Below, piece by piece: positions 34,913-44,248 of a DNA stretch of 64,000 nt; the stretch's first letter is position 1; each line of letters begins with the position of its first letter. Position numbers and translations under genes: made by a program. The notes beneath the pieces were generated by a model that was not told the DNA's origin, ran no database searches, and saw nothing but the letters and a program-made list of their open reading frames with translations. Source of the DNA: an uncultured Synechococcaceae cyanobacterium (lineage in GTDB: Bacteria; Cyanobacteriota; Cyanobacteriia; PCC-6307; Cyanobiaceae); the NCBI GenBank assembly GCA_902578445.1, contig CACHDC010000004.1, forward strand, positions 1-64,000, written 5' to 3'.

Positions 34913-36856
34913 TCAAATTTTCTTACTAAATTTGTTTTCATACATATTTTCTATTGGTAATGAATACTTTTTTTCTATTTCTTTTCTTTTTTGTTTTAGA
35001 GTTTGTGTTAACAGCCCATTTTCTAGAGTAAAGGCATCAACAAAATAACAATCTAATATTTGTTCTTCTGATCTTGCTCCTAATCGACTTTTAAGCAAAT
35101 TATTAATTTGTGATTTGAAAAATGTACCAATTTTCTTATTCTGGTTTAATTTTGAAAGGTCTTCTTCCAAAAACTTGCTTTTAACCAATTCTACATTAGG
35201 AACTACAAGGGCTGTTAAACATTTCTTATCTTGTCCTACTAGTTGAATCTGATTAATAAATTCAGAACTAAGGATTTCAGTCTCTAGCGGATTCGGTTCT
35301 ATATTTTCACCACTTGATAGCACTATTGTATCCTTGGCTCTTCCTGTTATAAAGAGAGAACCATTTGATATTAGAAAACCTAAATCACCAGTATCAAACC
35401 AACCGTCCTTGGATAAAACATCATTTGTAGCTATTTGATTATTAAGATAACCTTTCATTACTTGAGGCCCCCTAACAAGAATTTTTCCGACTTCTCTGAA
35501 CTTCAGAATCTTTTTTTTATCATCATTCACTATTTTGATTTCAGTAAATGCTAAAGGCTGACCAGATGATCCTCTAACATTTAATTCTCTTCTCCTACAA
35601 GTTAATACTGGACAAGTTTCTGTGAGACCATATCCTACCAAAACATCTACACCTAAAGATTCAAAAAAAAGATCTACATGTTCTGGCAATGCACCTCCAC
35701 CGTTAATGGGAAATTTCAGTTTTTCACCGCATAGTTGTCTAAGAATATTCGGCCATAAAAAAATAGTAGACAATTTATGTAAAGGATATCGGCTAATAAC
35801 AGAACCCAGTAAGGGGATTTTTGATTTAAAAGTTATTTGATTTATATCTATATTTCTTATCTTTCTAAGACTTCTTTTGAAAACCGAACTATTACTTATC
35901 AAAAACTTAATAAGTTTTTGCTTTTTGGAAGGCATTTTTTTCAAAGCCTGAAAAAAGCCATCATGTATTGCTTCCCATAGTCTCGGTACAGTAGCCATGA
36001 CAACAGGTTTTATTTGTGTAATATCATCTTTAAGAAATTTTGGAATTGTATAGTATTGAGAACAACCACATGAAAAAAAGAAGTATTCAGCACTCCTCTC
36101 ATAAGAATGCCAGATAGGCAAAACGCTTAATACAGAGGTCCCTGGTTCTGGATCAGCGATATAGGCTAAATTGATTATTTGATGTAAAAAATTTGCATGA
36201 GTCAAAGGTACACCTTTAGGTTTTCCGGTCGTCCCTGAAGTGTAAAGAATAGTAGCGACGTCATCAATTTCTGGATTAAATTTTTCAAGATTATTATTTT
36301 GTGAATTTTCTTTTTCTGCTGACCTTGTAAATTGATTCCAACTTATTAAACTTTCAAATTGTTCATTTTCTAAATTGATTATAAATTTCAGTCTTTTTTT
36401 TAATTCTTCTTTGTTGTTTAACTTTAGCCAAATTTCTTTAGATTGAACTATTAGTCCTACAGAATTAGAGTGCTCAATAATATATTCTAATTCTACTGAA
36501 GGAGAATTAATACCTCTCACTGCATTTATAGCTCCTAAACGCATTAAGCCTTGATCTACTGCTAGCCATCTTGGAGAATTTTCAGATATTACAGTAACTA
36601 CATCCCCCTTTTTTAAACCATAATTTTTAAAAGAAAAAGAGACTTTTGTTATTAAATCAGCAAGCTCAGAATAAGAAAATTTTTCTTTGTATTTCCCTCT
36701 TAAATCACAAACAGCTAAAGTATCACCACATTTAATTTTTAATTTTTCCCAAATTTGATCTATATGATCAAGGTTCTTAATAAAATCTCTATTTTTGGCA
36801 AATTTATTTTTTTTAGAAAGAGGTTTGGCTGCAGGCCAATACGCTAAATCACTCAT
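34913..36856 (-). CDS. Acyl-CoA / acyl-ACP synthetase (AMP-forming)
   Basis: A 647-residue ANL-superfamily enzyme. The AMP-binding signature LYTSGTTGKPKGVPLTHAN is near residue 205, GYGLTETCPVLTCRR near 415, and the hinge region GWFDTGDLGFL near 490. Length and block order fit the long-chain fatty acid type; the single cyanobacterial copy usually activates free fatty acids onto acyl carrier protein (Aas) for recycling. The precise thiol acceptor is inferred. Confidence 0.9.
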   Translation of the reverse strand: MSDLAYWPAAKPLSKKNKFAKNRDFIKNLDHIDQIWEKLKIKCGDTLAVCDLRGKYKEKFSYSELADLITKVSFSFKNYGLKKGDVVTVISENSPRWLAVDQGLMRLGAINAVRGINSPSVELEYIIEHSNSVGLIVQSKEIWLKLNNKEELKKRLKFIINLENEQFESLISWNQFTRSAEKENSQNNNLEKFNPEIDDVATILYTSGTTGKPKGVPLTHANFLHQIINLAYIADPEPGTSVLSVLPIWHSYERSAEYFFFSCGCSQYYTIPKFLKDDITQIKPVVMATVPRLWEAIHDGFFQALKKMPSKKQKLIKFLISNSSVFKRSLRKIRNIDINQITFKSKIPLLGSVISRYPLHKLSTIFLWPNILRQLCGEKLKFPINGGGALPEHVDLFFESLGVDVLVGYGLTETCPVLTCRRRELNVRGSSGQPLAFTEIKIVNDDKKKILKFREVGKILVRGPQVMKGYLNNQIATNDVLSKDGWFDTGDLGFLISNGSLFITGRAKDTIVLSSGENIEPNPLETEILSSEFINQIQLVGQDKKCLTALVVPNVELVKSKFLEEDLSKLNQNKKIGTFFKSQINNLLKSRLGARSEEQILDCYFVDAFTLENGLLTQTLKQKRKEIEKKYSLPIENMYENKFSKKI

Positions 36857-36887
36857 ATTAAATTAATTGATTTTGAAATTTTAATTT

Positions 36888-37538
36888 CTATTTTGATACA
36901 AAATCAAAATTAAATTCTTCCTGAATGATTTTTTTAACAATTCTCTTGACATCTTGAATATTTAAATTCTTGTTATAATCAATCATATTTGCCATAAGAC
37001 AATTTTCGATCCCGCAAGGAACAATTTTATTAAAGTTTTCTAATTCGCAGTCAATATTGATTGAAAATCCATTTATTGTAATCCATCTTTTGCAACCAAT
37101 TCCAATTGAAGCAATTTTCTTATTTTCTATCCAAACACCAGTGAAACCATCTCTTGAATGACAATTTATATTAAAAGTTCCAAGAATTTTTATAATAATT
37201 TCTTCAATTTTCCTCAAATACCAATTTAAATCTTTATTAAAATTTTTCAAATCTAAAACCAAGTAAGTTACTAATTGTCCAGGCATATGACAAGTAACCT
37301 CACCACCTCTATTAATATTAAAAACATCATATTTATCATCACCCAAAGAAAATAGTAAATTATCGTAATTAGATCCTCTACCTAACGTATAACAGAGTGG
37401 ATGCTCCCCTATCCAAATAAAGTCAGGATTAGAATTATCTAAAATCAATGCCTCCTGATATTCTTTTTGTAATTTATAAACATCATTAAAAGAAGAAATA
37501 TTATCAGGTTGTTTAATTATTGCTGTTCTATTTTCCAT
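36888..37538 (-). CDS. lipB: Octanoyl (lipoyl) protein transferase
   Basis: A 216-residue LipB that moves octanoyl from ACP to lipoyl domains. The block [18 protein letters not shown] lies near 77-94, and the catalytic pair is Lys141 (KKIASIG) and Cys175 (VPCGIENC). It lies close to pdhC, whose E2 lipoyl domain is a main substrate. Confidence 0.93.
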   Translation of the reverse strand: MENRTAIIKQPDNISSFNDVYKLQKEYQEALILDNSNPDFIWIGEHPLCYTLGRGSNYDNLLFSLGDDKYDVFNINRGGEVTCHMPGQLVTYLVLDLKNFNKDLNWYLRKIEEIIIKILGTFNINCHSRDGFTGVWIENKKIASIGIGCKRWITINGFSINIDCELENFNKIVPCGIENCLMANMIDYNKNLNIQDVKRIVKKIIQEEFNFDFVSK

Positions 37539-37582
37539 ATTTAAGTAGATTTAGAAAGTAAGTAAATATTTTTAGAATTGTT

Positions 37583-38167
37583 ATGAAAATTTTAATCCAT
37601 GGAAAGAATCTTGAGCTCACTGGAGCATTAAAAGAATATACTGAGGCAAAGATAGAAAAAGCAACGCATCACTATAAGGATATCGTTAAAGAAGCTGATA
37701 TACACCTTTCAATTGAAAAGAACCCAAGAGTCTCGTTCCAAACTGCAGAAGTTACTATTTTTGCAAACGGTACCGTAATTAGAGCTGAAGAAAAAACTGA
37801 AAATCTATACTCAAGCATTGATTTAGTTTCAAATAAACTTTGTAGAAAATTACGTAAATATAAAGAAAGAAACAATAAAACAATTCATAATAAACAATTT
37901 AAAAATAAAGATTCTTTACCAATTGAAAGTATGGAATCAAGTTTCCTAGATAAAGCTTTATTTGAAGAAGGAACTGAAGCTAGTCTGCCTGAACCATCTA
38001 TTAAAAATAAATACTTTGAAATGAATCCAATTTCATCAGAAGAAGCAAGAAAACAATTAGATCTAATTGATCATGATTTTTATGTTTTTCGAAACAAGAA
38101 AAATAATGAACTTCAAGTTTTATACAAAAGGAATCATGGAGGTTATGGACTGATTCAATCTAAATAA
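37583..38167 (+). CDS. hpf: Long-form ribosome hibernation promoting factor (LrtA)
   Basis: A 194-residue protein. The N-terminal domain (1-100, MKILIHGKNLELTGALKEY) binds the small ribosomal subunit, and the C-terminal domain (about 135-194, EMNPISSEEARKQLDLIDHDFYVFRNK) dimerises ribosomes. In cyanobacteria this light-repressed protein (lrtA) is made in darkness or stasis. Confidence 0.93.
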   Translation: MKILIHGKNLELTGALKEYTEAKIEKATHHYKDIVKEADIHLSIEKNPRVSFQTAEVTIFANGTVIRAEEKTENLYSSIDLVSNKLCRKLRKYKERNNKTIHNKQFKNKDSLPIESMESSFLDKALFEEGTEASLPEPSIKNKYFEMNPISSEEARKQLDLIDHDFYVFRNKKNNELQVLYKRNHGGYGLIQSK

Positions 38168-38174
38168 GTTTTAA

Positions 38175-38834
38175 ATGCCCAATATTGAATATGAATTAAA
38201 CGACAAAATTCATGCAATTATTATTAACCCTTATCTATCCTGGGAAGATTTCTGTGTGAATTGCGATTTAATAAGAAAATACAATATAAAAAATATTTCT
38301 ACTTCAGTAAATTATTTAACTGATCTTAAAAACTGTTTGGGTAATTACAGTGCGGATATAAACGCACTTATTTCTTACCCTTTAGCAGATTTACCAGTTT
38401 CATTTATTGAAGAATTAGTTTGTTTTGCAAAAGATAAGGGTGCAAAAGGAATTGAATATATCCCAAACTTTATCAATTTATCAAAAAAAAATGTAGAAAC
38501 TTTCGCTGCTGAAATTGAGCAAATTAAATTATCTGGATTACCAGTTTCAATAATCGTAAATAAATCAAAACTAAAAGAAGAAGTTTTTATTAATGCGATA
38601 GAAATATGTTTGGAATTAGGAATAAAAAATTTTCAATTCGGGGACGGGTTTGGGCCTCCTCTTACATCTTATGATGTCCCCGAAATACTAAAAATAACAG
38701 GCTCACAAAATCAAATCAAAGTTGTAGGTGGCATAAAAAAACTGACGCAAGTCATTGATTTGTTTGATAATGGAATTAGTTGCGTGGGAACTTCTAATTT
38801 TTGTGAGATTTTTGAAGAAGTAAACGTTATTTAA
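38175..38834 (+). CDS. DeoC-like aldolase fold protein, catalytic lysine apparently replaced
   Basis: A 219-residue barrel resembling deoxyribose-phosphate aldolase, annotated as deoC in this lineage. In the usual strand with the Schiff-base lysine (DFIKTSTG) this protein reads NFQFGDGFG, with Phe155 in the lysine position. The second lysine is kept (IKVVGG, Lys182). The classical aldolase reaction is therefore doubtful. It lies 7 bases after hpf and directly abuts recO. Confidence 0.65.
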   Translation: MPNIEYELNDKIHAIIINPYLSWEDFCVNCDLIRKYNIKNISTSVNYLTDLKNCLGNYSADINALISYPLADLPVSFIEELVCFAKDKGAKGIEYIPNFINLSKKNVETFAAEIEQIKLSGLPVSIIVNKSKLKEEVFINAIEICLELGIKNFQFGDGFGPPLTSYDVPEILKITGSQNQIKVVGGIKKLTQVIDLFDNGISCVGTSNFCEIFEEVNVI

Positions 38835-39620
38835 ATGTCTGGTTCAGGTGAGTGCCGACTAAAAGGTCTCTGTATTAAAGCTTCTCCATTAGGTGAGAAT
38901 GATAGATTAATAACTATCCTCACCGATGAGCAAGGGATAGTTAGATTAGCGGTACCTGGTGCTAGGCGTCCTAAAAGTAGTCTTGCTGCAGCTACTCCTA
39001 TTACATATTTAAGTCTTCAGATTTTTGGGAAAAGAAATCTTAAATCTGTACGTCAAATTCAAATATTAAAAAGCTATTCTGGTCTAGGGAAAAATATTGA
39101 ATGTCTTGCAGCCGCACAAGCAATAACTGAATTAACATTTTTATTAGTAGGTAATAATGACAAGCAACAAGACTATTTATCTTGCGTTCTAGCACATCTT
39201 GATAGGATTTATTTATATCAAGAGTCTCAAGAAGAAGATATTAAACTGCTCTCAATGAGTATTCAATCTTTAATCCATCTATTAGCCATCGGGGGTATTA
39301 ATTTACCAATTCATCATTGTTGTAAAACTGGAGAACCTATTATTCCACCTTTAGGAAATTGGGAATGGAGTTGTTATTATTTGCCAAGTGAAGGGTTTTC
39401 ATCCATAGAAGATCCTCAAAGTAATCTAAAAATAAATGCATCTGAAGTTGCTCTATTACAGAGACTTCTTTTCCCAGAATTACCAATAAAATCTAATGGA
39501 GAGTTATTGGGGCCTAAAAAAGTCTGGCTTAAAATATTATTTATTATTGAAACTTGGATTTCTACTCAACTAGAGAAAGATTTATCTTCACTAAAAATGT
39601 TGAGAGAAATATATAGTTAA
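38835..39620 (+). CDS. recO: DNA repair protein RecO
   Basis: A 261-residue RecO. It has the N-terminal OB-fold (GLCIKASPLGENDRLITILTDEQGIVRLAVPGAR), an all-helical middle, and the Cys-containing segment HHCCKTGEPI in place of the usual zinc site. RecO loads RecA at gaps together with RecR. It starts on the base after the deoC-like stop. Confidence 0.92.
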   Translation: MSGSGECRLKGLCIKASPLGENDRLITILTDEQGIVRLAVPGARRPKSSLAAATPITYLSLQIFGKRNLKSVRQIQILKSYSGLGKNIECLAAAQAITELTFLLVGNNDKQQDYLSCVLAHLDRIYLYQESQEEDIKLLSMSIQSLIHLLAIGGINLPIHHCCKTGEPIIPPLGNWEWSCYYLPSEGFSSIEDPQSNLKINASEVALLQRLLFPELPIKSNGELLGPKKVWLKILFIIETWISTQLEKDLSSLKMLREIYS

Positions 39621-39705
39621 CATTTTCATAAACTATTAATAAATTATAAAATTATGATCTTGGGTGCTCTGACTGTTAATTTAATTAATAGTTAATTCAA
39701 TCAAT

Positions 39706-40872
39706 GTGGTTCATGTTGCCTGGTTGGGTAAGAAATCTCCTTTTTGTGGAAATGTAACATATGGTAATTCAACTACTGAGAAATTAAAGGCCAGAGGTCA
39801 TAAAATTAGTTTCATTCATTTCGACAATCCTTCTAGTTCAAATTCATCAAATCCATTATTTCTGGCAAATGATCCTGATGTAAGTCTTCCATATTTAATT
39901 AAGTCCCAAGTATATACAATACCCTCACCAAGAGCAGAAAAAGAGCTAAGGCTATCATTGGAAAGATTAAAGCCTGATTTAGTACATGCAAGCTTAACTT
40001 TATCTCCTTTAGACTTTAGACTTCCAGAGATTTGCAATGAAATTAATCTTCCACTCGTAGGGACATTTCACCCACCATTTGATGCAAAAAATAGAAATTT
40101 AACTGCTAGCACTCAACAGCTAACATATCAACTTTATGCTCCCTCTTTATCAAAGTTCGATAAAATAATCATTTTTTCCGAACTTCAAAAAAAAGTTCTT
40201 TACAAATTAGGAGTACCTAAAGAAAAACAAATAATTATTCCAAACGGTGTTGATGAGAATATTTGGAAACCTTTTTGTGAAAAAAATAAAAAATATACTC
40301 AAGTAAAAAACAAACTTGGAAATGACAGAATCTTTTTATATATGGGTAGGATTGCCAATGAGAAAAATATTGAGGCACTTTTACGTTCTTGGCGCCAAAC
40401 AAAAACTCAAAATTGCAAATTAGTTATCGTTGGAGATGGACCAATGAAGCCAACACTTGAAAATAGTTTTTTTAACCTTGGTAATGAGAAATTAATTTGG
40501 TGGGGTGCCGAATTAGATTTAGAAACTAGGGTAGCAATAATGCAAATAGCAGAAGTATTTTTCTTACCAAGCTTAGTAGAAGGTTTATCATTATCACTTT
40601 TAGAGGCAATGTCTGCTGGTACTGCTTGTGTAGCTACAGACGCTGGCGCTGATGGTGAAGTTTTAGATAACGGAGCAGGAATAGTAATTTCAACTGATAA
40701 TGTAGCTGCACAATTAAAAACTATAATCCCAATTCTTGTAGAACACCCTTCATTTACAAAAGATCTTGGAGAAAAAGCTAGAGAACGTATACTTGAGAGA
40801 TACACAATTACAAAAAATATAAATTCACTTGAAAAAGTTTATTTGAACTTAAAAGATAAATTAAAAACCTAA
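39706..40872 (+). CDS. Glycosyltransferase family 4 (GT-B fold)
   Basis: A 388-residue GT-B glycosyltransferase. The N-terminal domain starts VHVAWLGKKSPFCGNVTYGN, the linker has FLYMGRIANEKNIEALL, and the nucleotide-sugar motif EGLSLSLLEAMSAGTACVAT is near 288-307. The start is GTG at 39706. Acceptor and sugar are unknown; the cyanobacterial distribution hints at glycolipid or envelope sugar synthesis. Confidence 0.82.
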   Translation: MVHVAWLGKKSPFCGNVTYGNSTTEKLKARGHKISFIHFDNPSSSNSSNPLFLANDPDVSLPYLIKSQVYTIPSPRAEKELRLSLERLKPDLVHASLTLSPLDFRLPEICNEINLPLVGTFHPPFDAKNRNLTASTQQLTYQLYAPSLSKFDKIIIFSELQKKVLYKLGVPKEKQIIIPNGVDENIWKPFCEKNKKYTQVKNKLGNDRIFLYMGRIANEKNIEALLRSWRQTKTQNCKLVIVGDGPMKPTLENSFFNLGNEKLIWWGAELDLETRVAIMQIAEVFFLPSLVEGLSLSLLEAMSAGTACVATDAGADGEVLDNGAGIVISTDNVAAQLKTIIPILVEHPSFTKDLGEKARERILERYTITKNINSLEKVYLNLKDKLKT

Positions 40873-41681
40873 CGAAACTCTTTACTTCGATTACTCGCTG
40901 AAACTATTGATTCAATTAATGCTGACCTTACACTCTTTTTTTCTAAAACCCTTAAAGCAGAAATAGTTGTCCCACCTGGAGAGGTTACTAAATTTTTAAC
41001 CTCAGAAGTAGTAAGTTTATTTTCCTTTATTAGACAAATAGTCCCTAGTATCATTTCCATAACAAGTTCCTCTGAAATTATTTTTGGTAATCCCCCGCTT
41101 AATCCTCCATCACTTAATGCTTCTATAATTAAAGCAATAATTGCAGGACCTGATGAAGTTAAAGCTAAAAATATATCAAGGTAATCTTCAGTAAATTCAT
41201 AAATTTTACTAGTATTTTTAAATAATTTTTTTGTAAATTGTTTCTGATCTTCTGTAATTTCTTCTCCCCAAGAAATTCCTGTTAAACCTTTTCCAATAGT
41301 TATCGGAATATTTGTAACTACCCTAACACATTTATGATTAGGGAACTTTTGAGTAAGTCTATCAATTGAAACCCCCGCAAGAATTGAAACTATTAAATTA
41401 TGCTTGATTTTTATATTATCCGGCTCAATTATCTCTTTTAGATGCTGTGGCTTCACCGACAGAAGTTTAACTTTACAATCCCATATTTTTTTTGAATCTG
41501 TAGAATTTGAATGATAAGCATTAATATTGTATTTATAATTTTTTTTTAAATTTTCTAAGCTTTTCTCTGAATTGACAAGACAATATACATTATCCGGCCG
41601 AATTAATTTTTTGTCTAATAAGGGGGTTATTATAGCTTTTGCAATATTTCCAAAACCAATAATCGCAATTTCATCAGTCAC
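40869..41681 (-). CDS. proC: Pyrroline-5-carboxylate reductase
   Basis: A 270-residue ProC, the last step of proline synthesis. The NAD(P) motif is IIGFGNIAKAII at about 6-17, and the C-terminal dimer motif is LTSSGPAIIALIIEALSDGG with VTSPGGTTISAL. It overlaps the glycosyltransferase stop by 4 bases (convergent). Confidence 0.93.
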   Translation of the reverse strand: MTDEIAIIGFGNIAKAIITPLLDKKLIRPDNVYCLVNSEKSLENLKKNYKYNINAYHSNSTDSKKIWDCKVKLLSVKPQHLKEIIEPDNIKIKHNLIVSILAGVSIDRLTQKFPNHKCVRVVTNIPITIGKGLTGISWGEEITEDQKQFTKKLFKNTSKIYEFTEDYLDIFLALTSSGPAIIALIIEALSDGGLSGGLPKIISEELVMEMILGTICLIKENKLTTSEVKNLVTSPGGTTISALRVLEKKSVRSALIESIVSASNRSKEFR

Positions 41682-41688
41682 AGATTAA

Positions 41689-42258
41689 TCATGAAAAAGC
41701 ACTAAATTTAGGATCACCCCAAGCTGGTTTGGGTGTAGTGTTTTTTCCTGAAATATACTGAGAATTTCCTTCTTTATAAACATTTTTAGGTGAAGCCCCC
41801 TCTGAAGAAATGTTAGATACATTTACACAACTTGGTGCAAAAATAAAATGAGATTCTCCTATTTGTTCTTGATAACCATCGATAGCAAATGTCCCCCCTG
41901 CGACGCAATCAATAAATCTCTGAGCTTGTCTTGGTTCTAACATACTCAAATTAACAATGATTGTTTTTCTTTCTCTTATTGCTTGTATTGCCTTTGTCAT
42001 CTCTTCATAGTCTCTTGGCTCCATCAAGGCCACTTCTGAAACCCCGTTCGAGATGCCAGGCATACCAACCACTTTTGAAGATTGATTATTATTGTTAAAA
42101 GGATTTAGATTAGCTAATGCATTTGAATTCTTTGAGTCATTTACTTTTTGATTGATTTCATTGCTAAATTCCTCTTCATCTTGATAATCATCAAAACCAT
42201 CCTCAAACATGTCATCATCCATGCCTAAGATAGACTCAATTTTTGATCTAAATCCCAC
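41689..42258 (-). CDS. sepF: Cell division protein SepF
   Basis: A 189-residue SepF. It has an N-terminal membrane-binding helix, an acidic linker, then the conserved domain (VALMEPRDYEEMTKAIQAIR, VNLSMLEPRQAQRFIDCVAG, IFAPSCVNVS). It anchors and shapes FtsZ rings in cyanobacteria. It lies 7 bases from proC. Confidence 0.93.
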   Translation of the reverse strand: MGFRSKIESILGMDDDMFEDGFDDYQDEEEFSNEINQKVNDSKNSNALANLNPFNNNNQSSKVVGMPGISNGVSEVALMEPRDYEEMTKAIQAIRERKTIIVNLSMLEPRQAQRFIDCVAGGTFAIDGYQEQIGESHFIFAPSCVNVSNISSEGASPKNVYKEGNSQYISGKNTTPKPAWGDPKFSAFS

Positions 42259-42408
42259 CTTTAAAATCCTCTTGAAATTGATTACTAAGGTTTAAGAACC
42301 TTAAGCAATAGATTCATTCTTGAAATGAATAAACTACCTATACTTAGATAACGTTAGATTAACTTTACTGCAAGTTTATAGATGAGATTTTTATAAAAAA
42401 ATAACTAT

Positions 42409-43044
42409 TTAGGATCTTCCTCCAAAAATTAATGATCCTAATCTTAACCATGTTGATCCAGCGTCGATAGCTTGTTCCCAATCACCTGACATCCCCATGG
42501 AACAATCTGGTAATTGCAGTGAATCAGCGAGATCACGACATTTTTTGAACAACCCAAAATTTTCTGTAGGACTAAGTCCTTTGGGATTGATAGTCATCAA
42601 ACCAGTTAATGAAATATTTTTCAACTTTTGCATTTCTCTCCATTTCAATATTAAATATTCAGGATTAAAACCTCCTTTAGTAGGGTCATCACTCAACTTA
42701 ACCTGCAACATTATTAATGGATATTTCTTTTCTTCACGAGAAATATTAGAAATCTTTTGCAACTTTTCAAATGAATCTACTGAATGAATGTATTTAAAAT
42801 TTTGCACTATCTTTCTTACTTTATTACTTTGAATTCTTCCAATAAAGTGCCAATTTATTTGTTTAAGATCTTTTAAGATTAATTGTTTTTCAAACGCCTC
42901 TTGAACCTTACTTTCTCCAAAATCGTTCTGACCTATATTTTGGATAGTCTTGATTTCTTGACTTTTAAATCCTTTACTTACCGCAAGAATATTTACATTT
43001 GAAGGTATCTTATCTTTTATTTTTAAGTAATCTGCGGGGTTCAC
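42409..43044 (-). CDS. pipY: PLP homeostasis protein (YggS/PipY)
   Basis: A 211-residue COG0325 protein. The PLP lysine is Lys24 in ILAVSKGF, and HFIGRIQSNK and the C-terminal SMGMSGDWEQAIDAGSTWLRLGS are diagnostic. It is directly preceded by pipX (3 bases), the standard cyanobacterial pipX-pipY pair. Confidence 0.93.
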   Translation of the reverse strand: MNPADYLKIKDKIPSNVNILAVSKGFKSQEIKTIQNIGQNDFGESKVQEAFEKQLILKDLKQINWHFIGRIQSNKVRKIVQNFKYIHSVDSFEKLQKISNISREEKKYPLIMLQVKLSDDPTKGGFNPEYLILKWREMQKLKNISLTGLMTINPKGLSPTENFGLFKKCRDLADSLQLPDCSMGMSGDWEQAIDAGSTWLRLGSLIFGGRS

Positions 43045-43047
43045 CTT

Positions 43048-43314
43048 TTATAAGAAAGTTTGCGTAAATAAATTCTCCCATTTAGATAGTTCTTCAGATC
43101 CTTTTCTTCTAGCTTTTTGAAGATTTAATTCGGCCTGATTACGGGCATCTAAATAAGGTATAACTTCAAAAAAAACTTCTCTCTGTCGAACTTCAACTAA
43201 GAAAAACATTTTTTGGGCGTATAAAGTCGCATAAATATCTCTACCATCATTTCCAGGAGAAACTTGGTATAACATGCCAAATGTTGGATGGTTTAAATAA
43301 CGCTCAGAGCTCAA
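43048..43314 (-). CDS. pipX: PII-interacting protein X, coactivator of NtcA
   Basis: An 88-residue PipX. It has a Tudor-like domain (about 1-53, YLNHPTFGMLYQVSPGNDGRDIYATLYAQKMFF) and two C-terminal helices. It swaps between the nitrogen regulator NtcA and PII according to 2-oxoglutarate. Together with the glutamine riboswitch at 15.1 kb it is the visible nitrogen control in this window. Confidence 0.95.
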   Translation of the reverse strand: MSSERYLNHPTFGMLYQVSPGNDGRDIYATLYAQKMFFLVEVRQREVFFEVIPYLDARNQAELNLQKARRKGSEELSKWENLFTQTFL

Positions 43315-43333
43315 ACCTAAAATATTATGTTAT

Positions 43334-44248
43334 TTATAATGCACCATACAGTTTTCTAAGAAAAATTGCTATGCAAATAAAACAAATCGATAATGTATTA
43401 ACAATTACATTGAGAGATTTTGAAGGATAAGGAGTTCTAAATCTGTTGGTTTTTATAATAATTTTTTTCTTTGAGAGTAATGATTCTGCTCCATGATCAA
43501 TTCTCAGAAATATATTTTGAAATAACCTTTCCACTAAGATTAATAAAACATTAAAGGATTTCTTTAATCCTAAATTTCGAAAATTTATTGATCTAACTGA
43601 AACTGATTTAATGATATTTTGAAGTTCTTCCTGCACTAGAGGAATAAAACGTAATGCAAGTAACAACTGAAAAAGCCATTTACTAATTGGCAATCCAATC
43701 TTTCTTAATGGATACATAAACCAACTTAATCCCCATACAATGTCTTCCTGCAATGTGGTTAAAAGCATCAAATTCACACTATGAATAACGGTAAATATCA
43801 AAGTAGAGGTTTTAATTCCTATTTCAAAGGCTTTTCTTGATAAGTTGTAGGAACCAAAATTAATAAACCATATCTTATGCGAAGGAATTTGCAAAATATT
43901 CCATTCTTTTTGGCCTTCTAGTACTACTTGCAATTCATTGGGATTTCTTAAGTAGCCATCAAGAGATTGAATATCAGACGAGGCAAGTATTGATATACAT
44001 CCAATTAATAGTGATAAACATGAGAGAAAAAATAATGATCGCCACCATACTCTAGATGGCAATAAACTTAAAAAAGTAATTAATAGTAAAAAACCAACTA
44101 AACTCAATCTCCATATTGGACCTGCCCAAATTGGGGTGATTAAAAATATCATTACTATAATTATCTTTAATCTACTATCTATAATTCTTAGCCAACTTCT
44201 ATTACCATGAACGTATTGACCAATAGAAAATTTGGTTAGCAAATTCAT
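43334..44248 (-). CDS. EcfT/CbiQ-type transmembrane transporter protein
   Basis: A 304-residue membrane protein with about five spans in two groups (53-115 and 155-200) and one near the C-terminus. The coupling region ALRFIPLVQEELQNIIKS with VRSINFRNLG fits the CbiQ/EcfT family of energy-coupling factor importers. The vitamin or metal substrate is unknown; no ATPase or S component is adjacent. The start overlaps the der stop by one base. Confidence 0.8.
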   Translation of the reverse strand: MNLLTKFSIGQYVHGNRSWLRIIDSRLKIIIVMIFLITPIWAGPIWRLSLVGFLLLITFLSLLPSRVWWRSLFFLSCLSLLIGCISILASSDIQSLDGYLRNPNELQVVLEGQKEWNILQIPSHKIWFINFGSYNLSRKAFEIGIKTSTLIFTVIHSVNLMLLTTLQEDIVWGLSWFMYPLRKIGLPISKWLFQLLLALRFIPLVQEELQNIIKSVSVRSINFRNLGLKKSFNVLLILVERLFQNIFLRIDHGAESLLSKKKIIIKTNRFRTPYPSKSLNVIVNTLSICFICIAIFLRKLYGAL

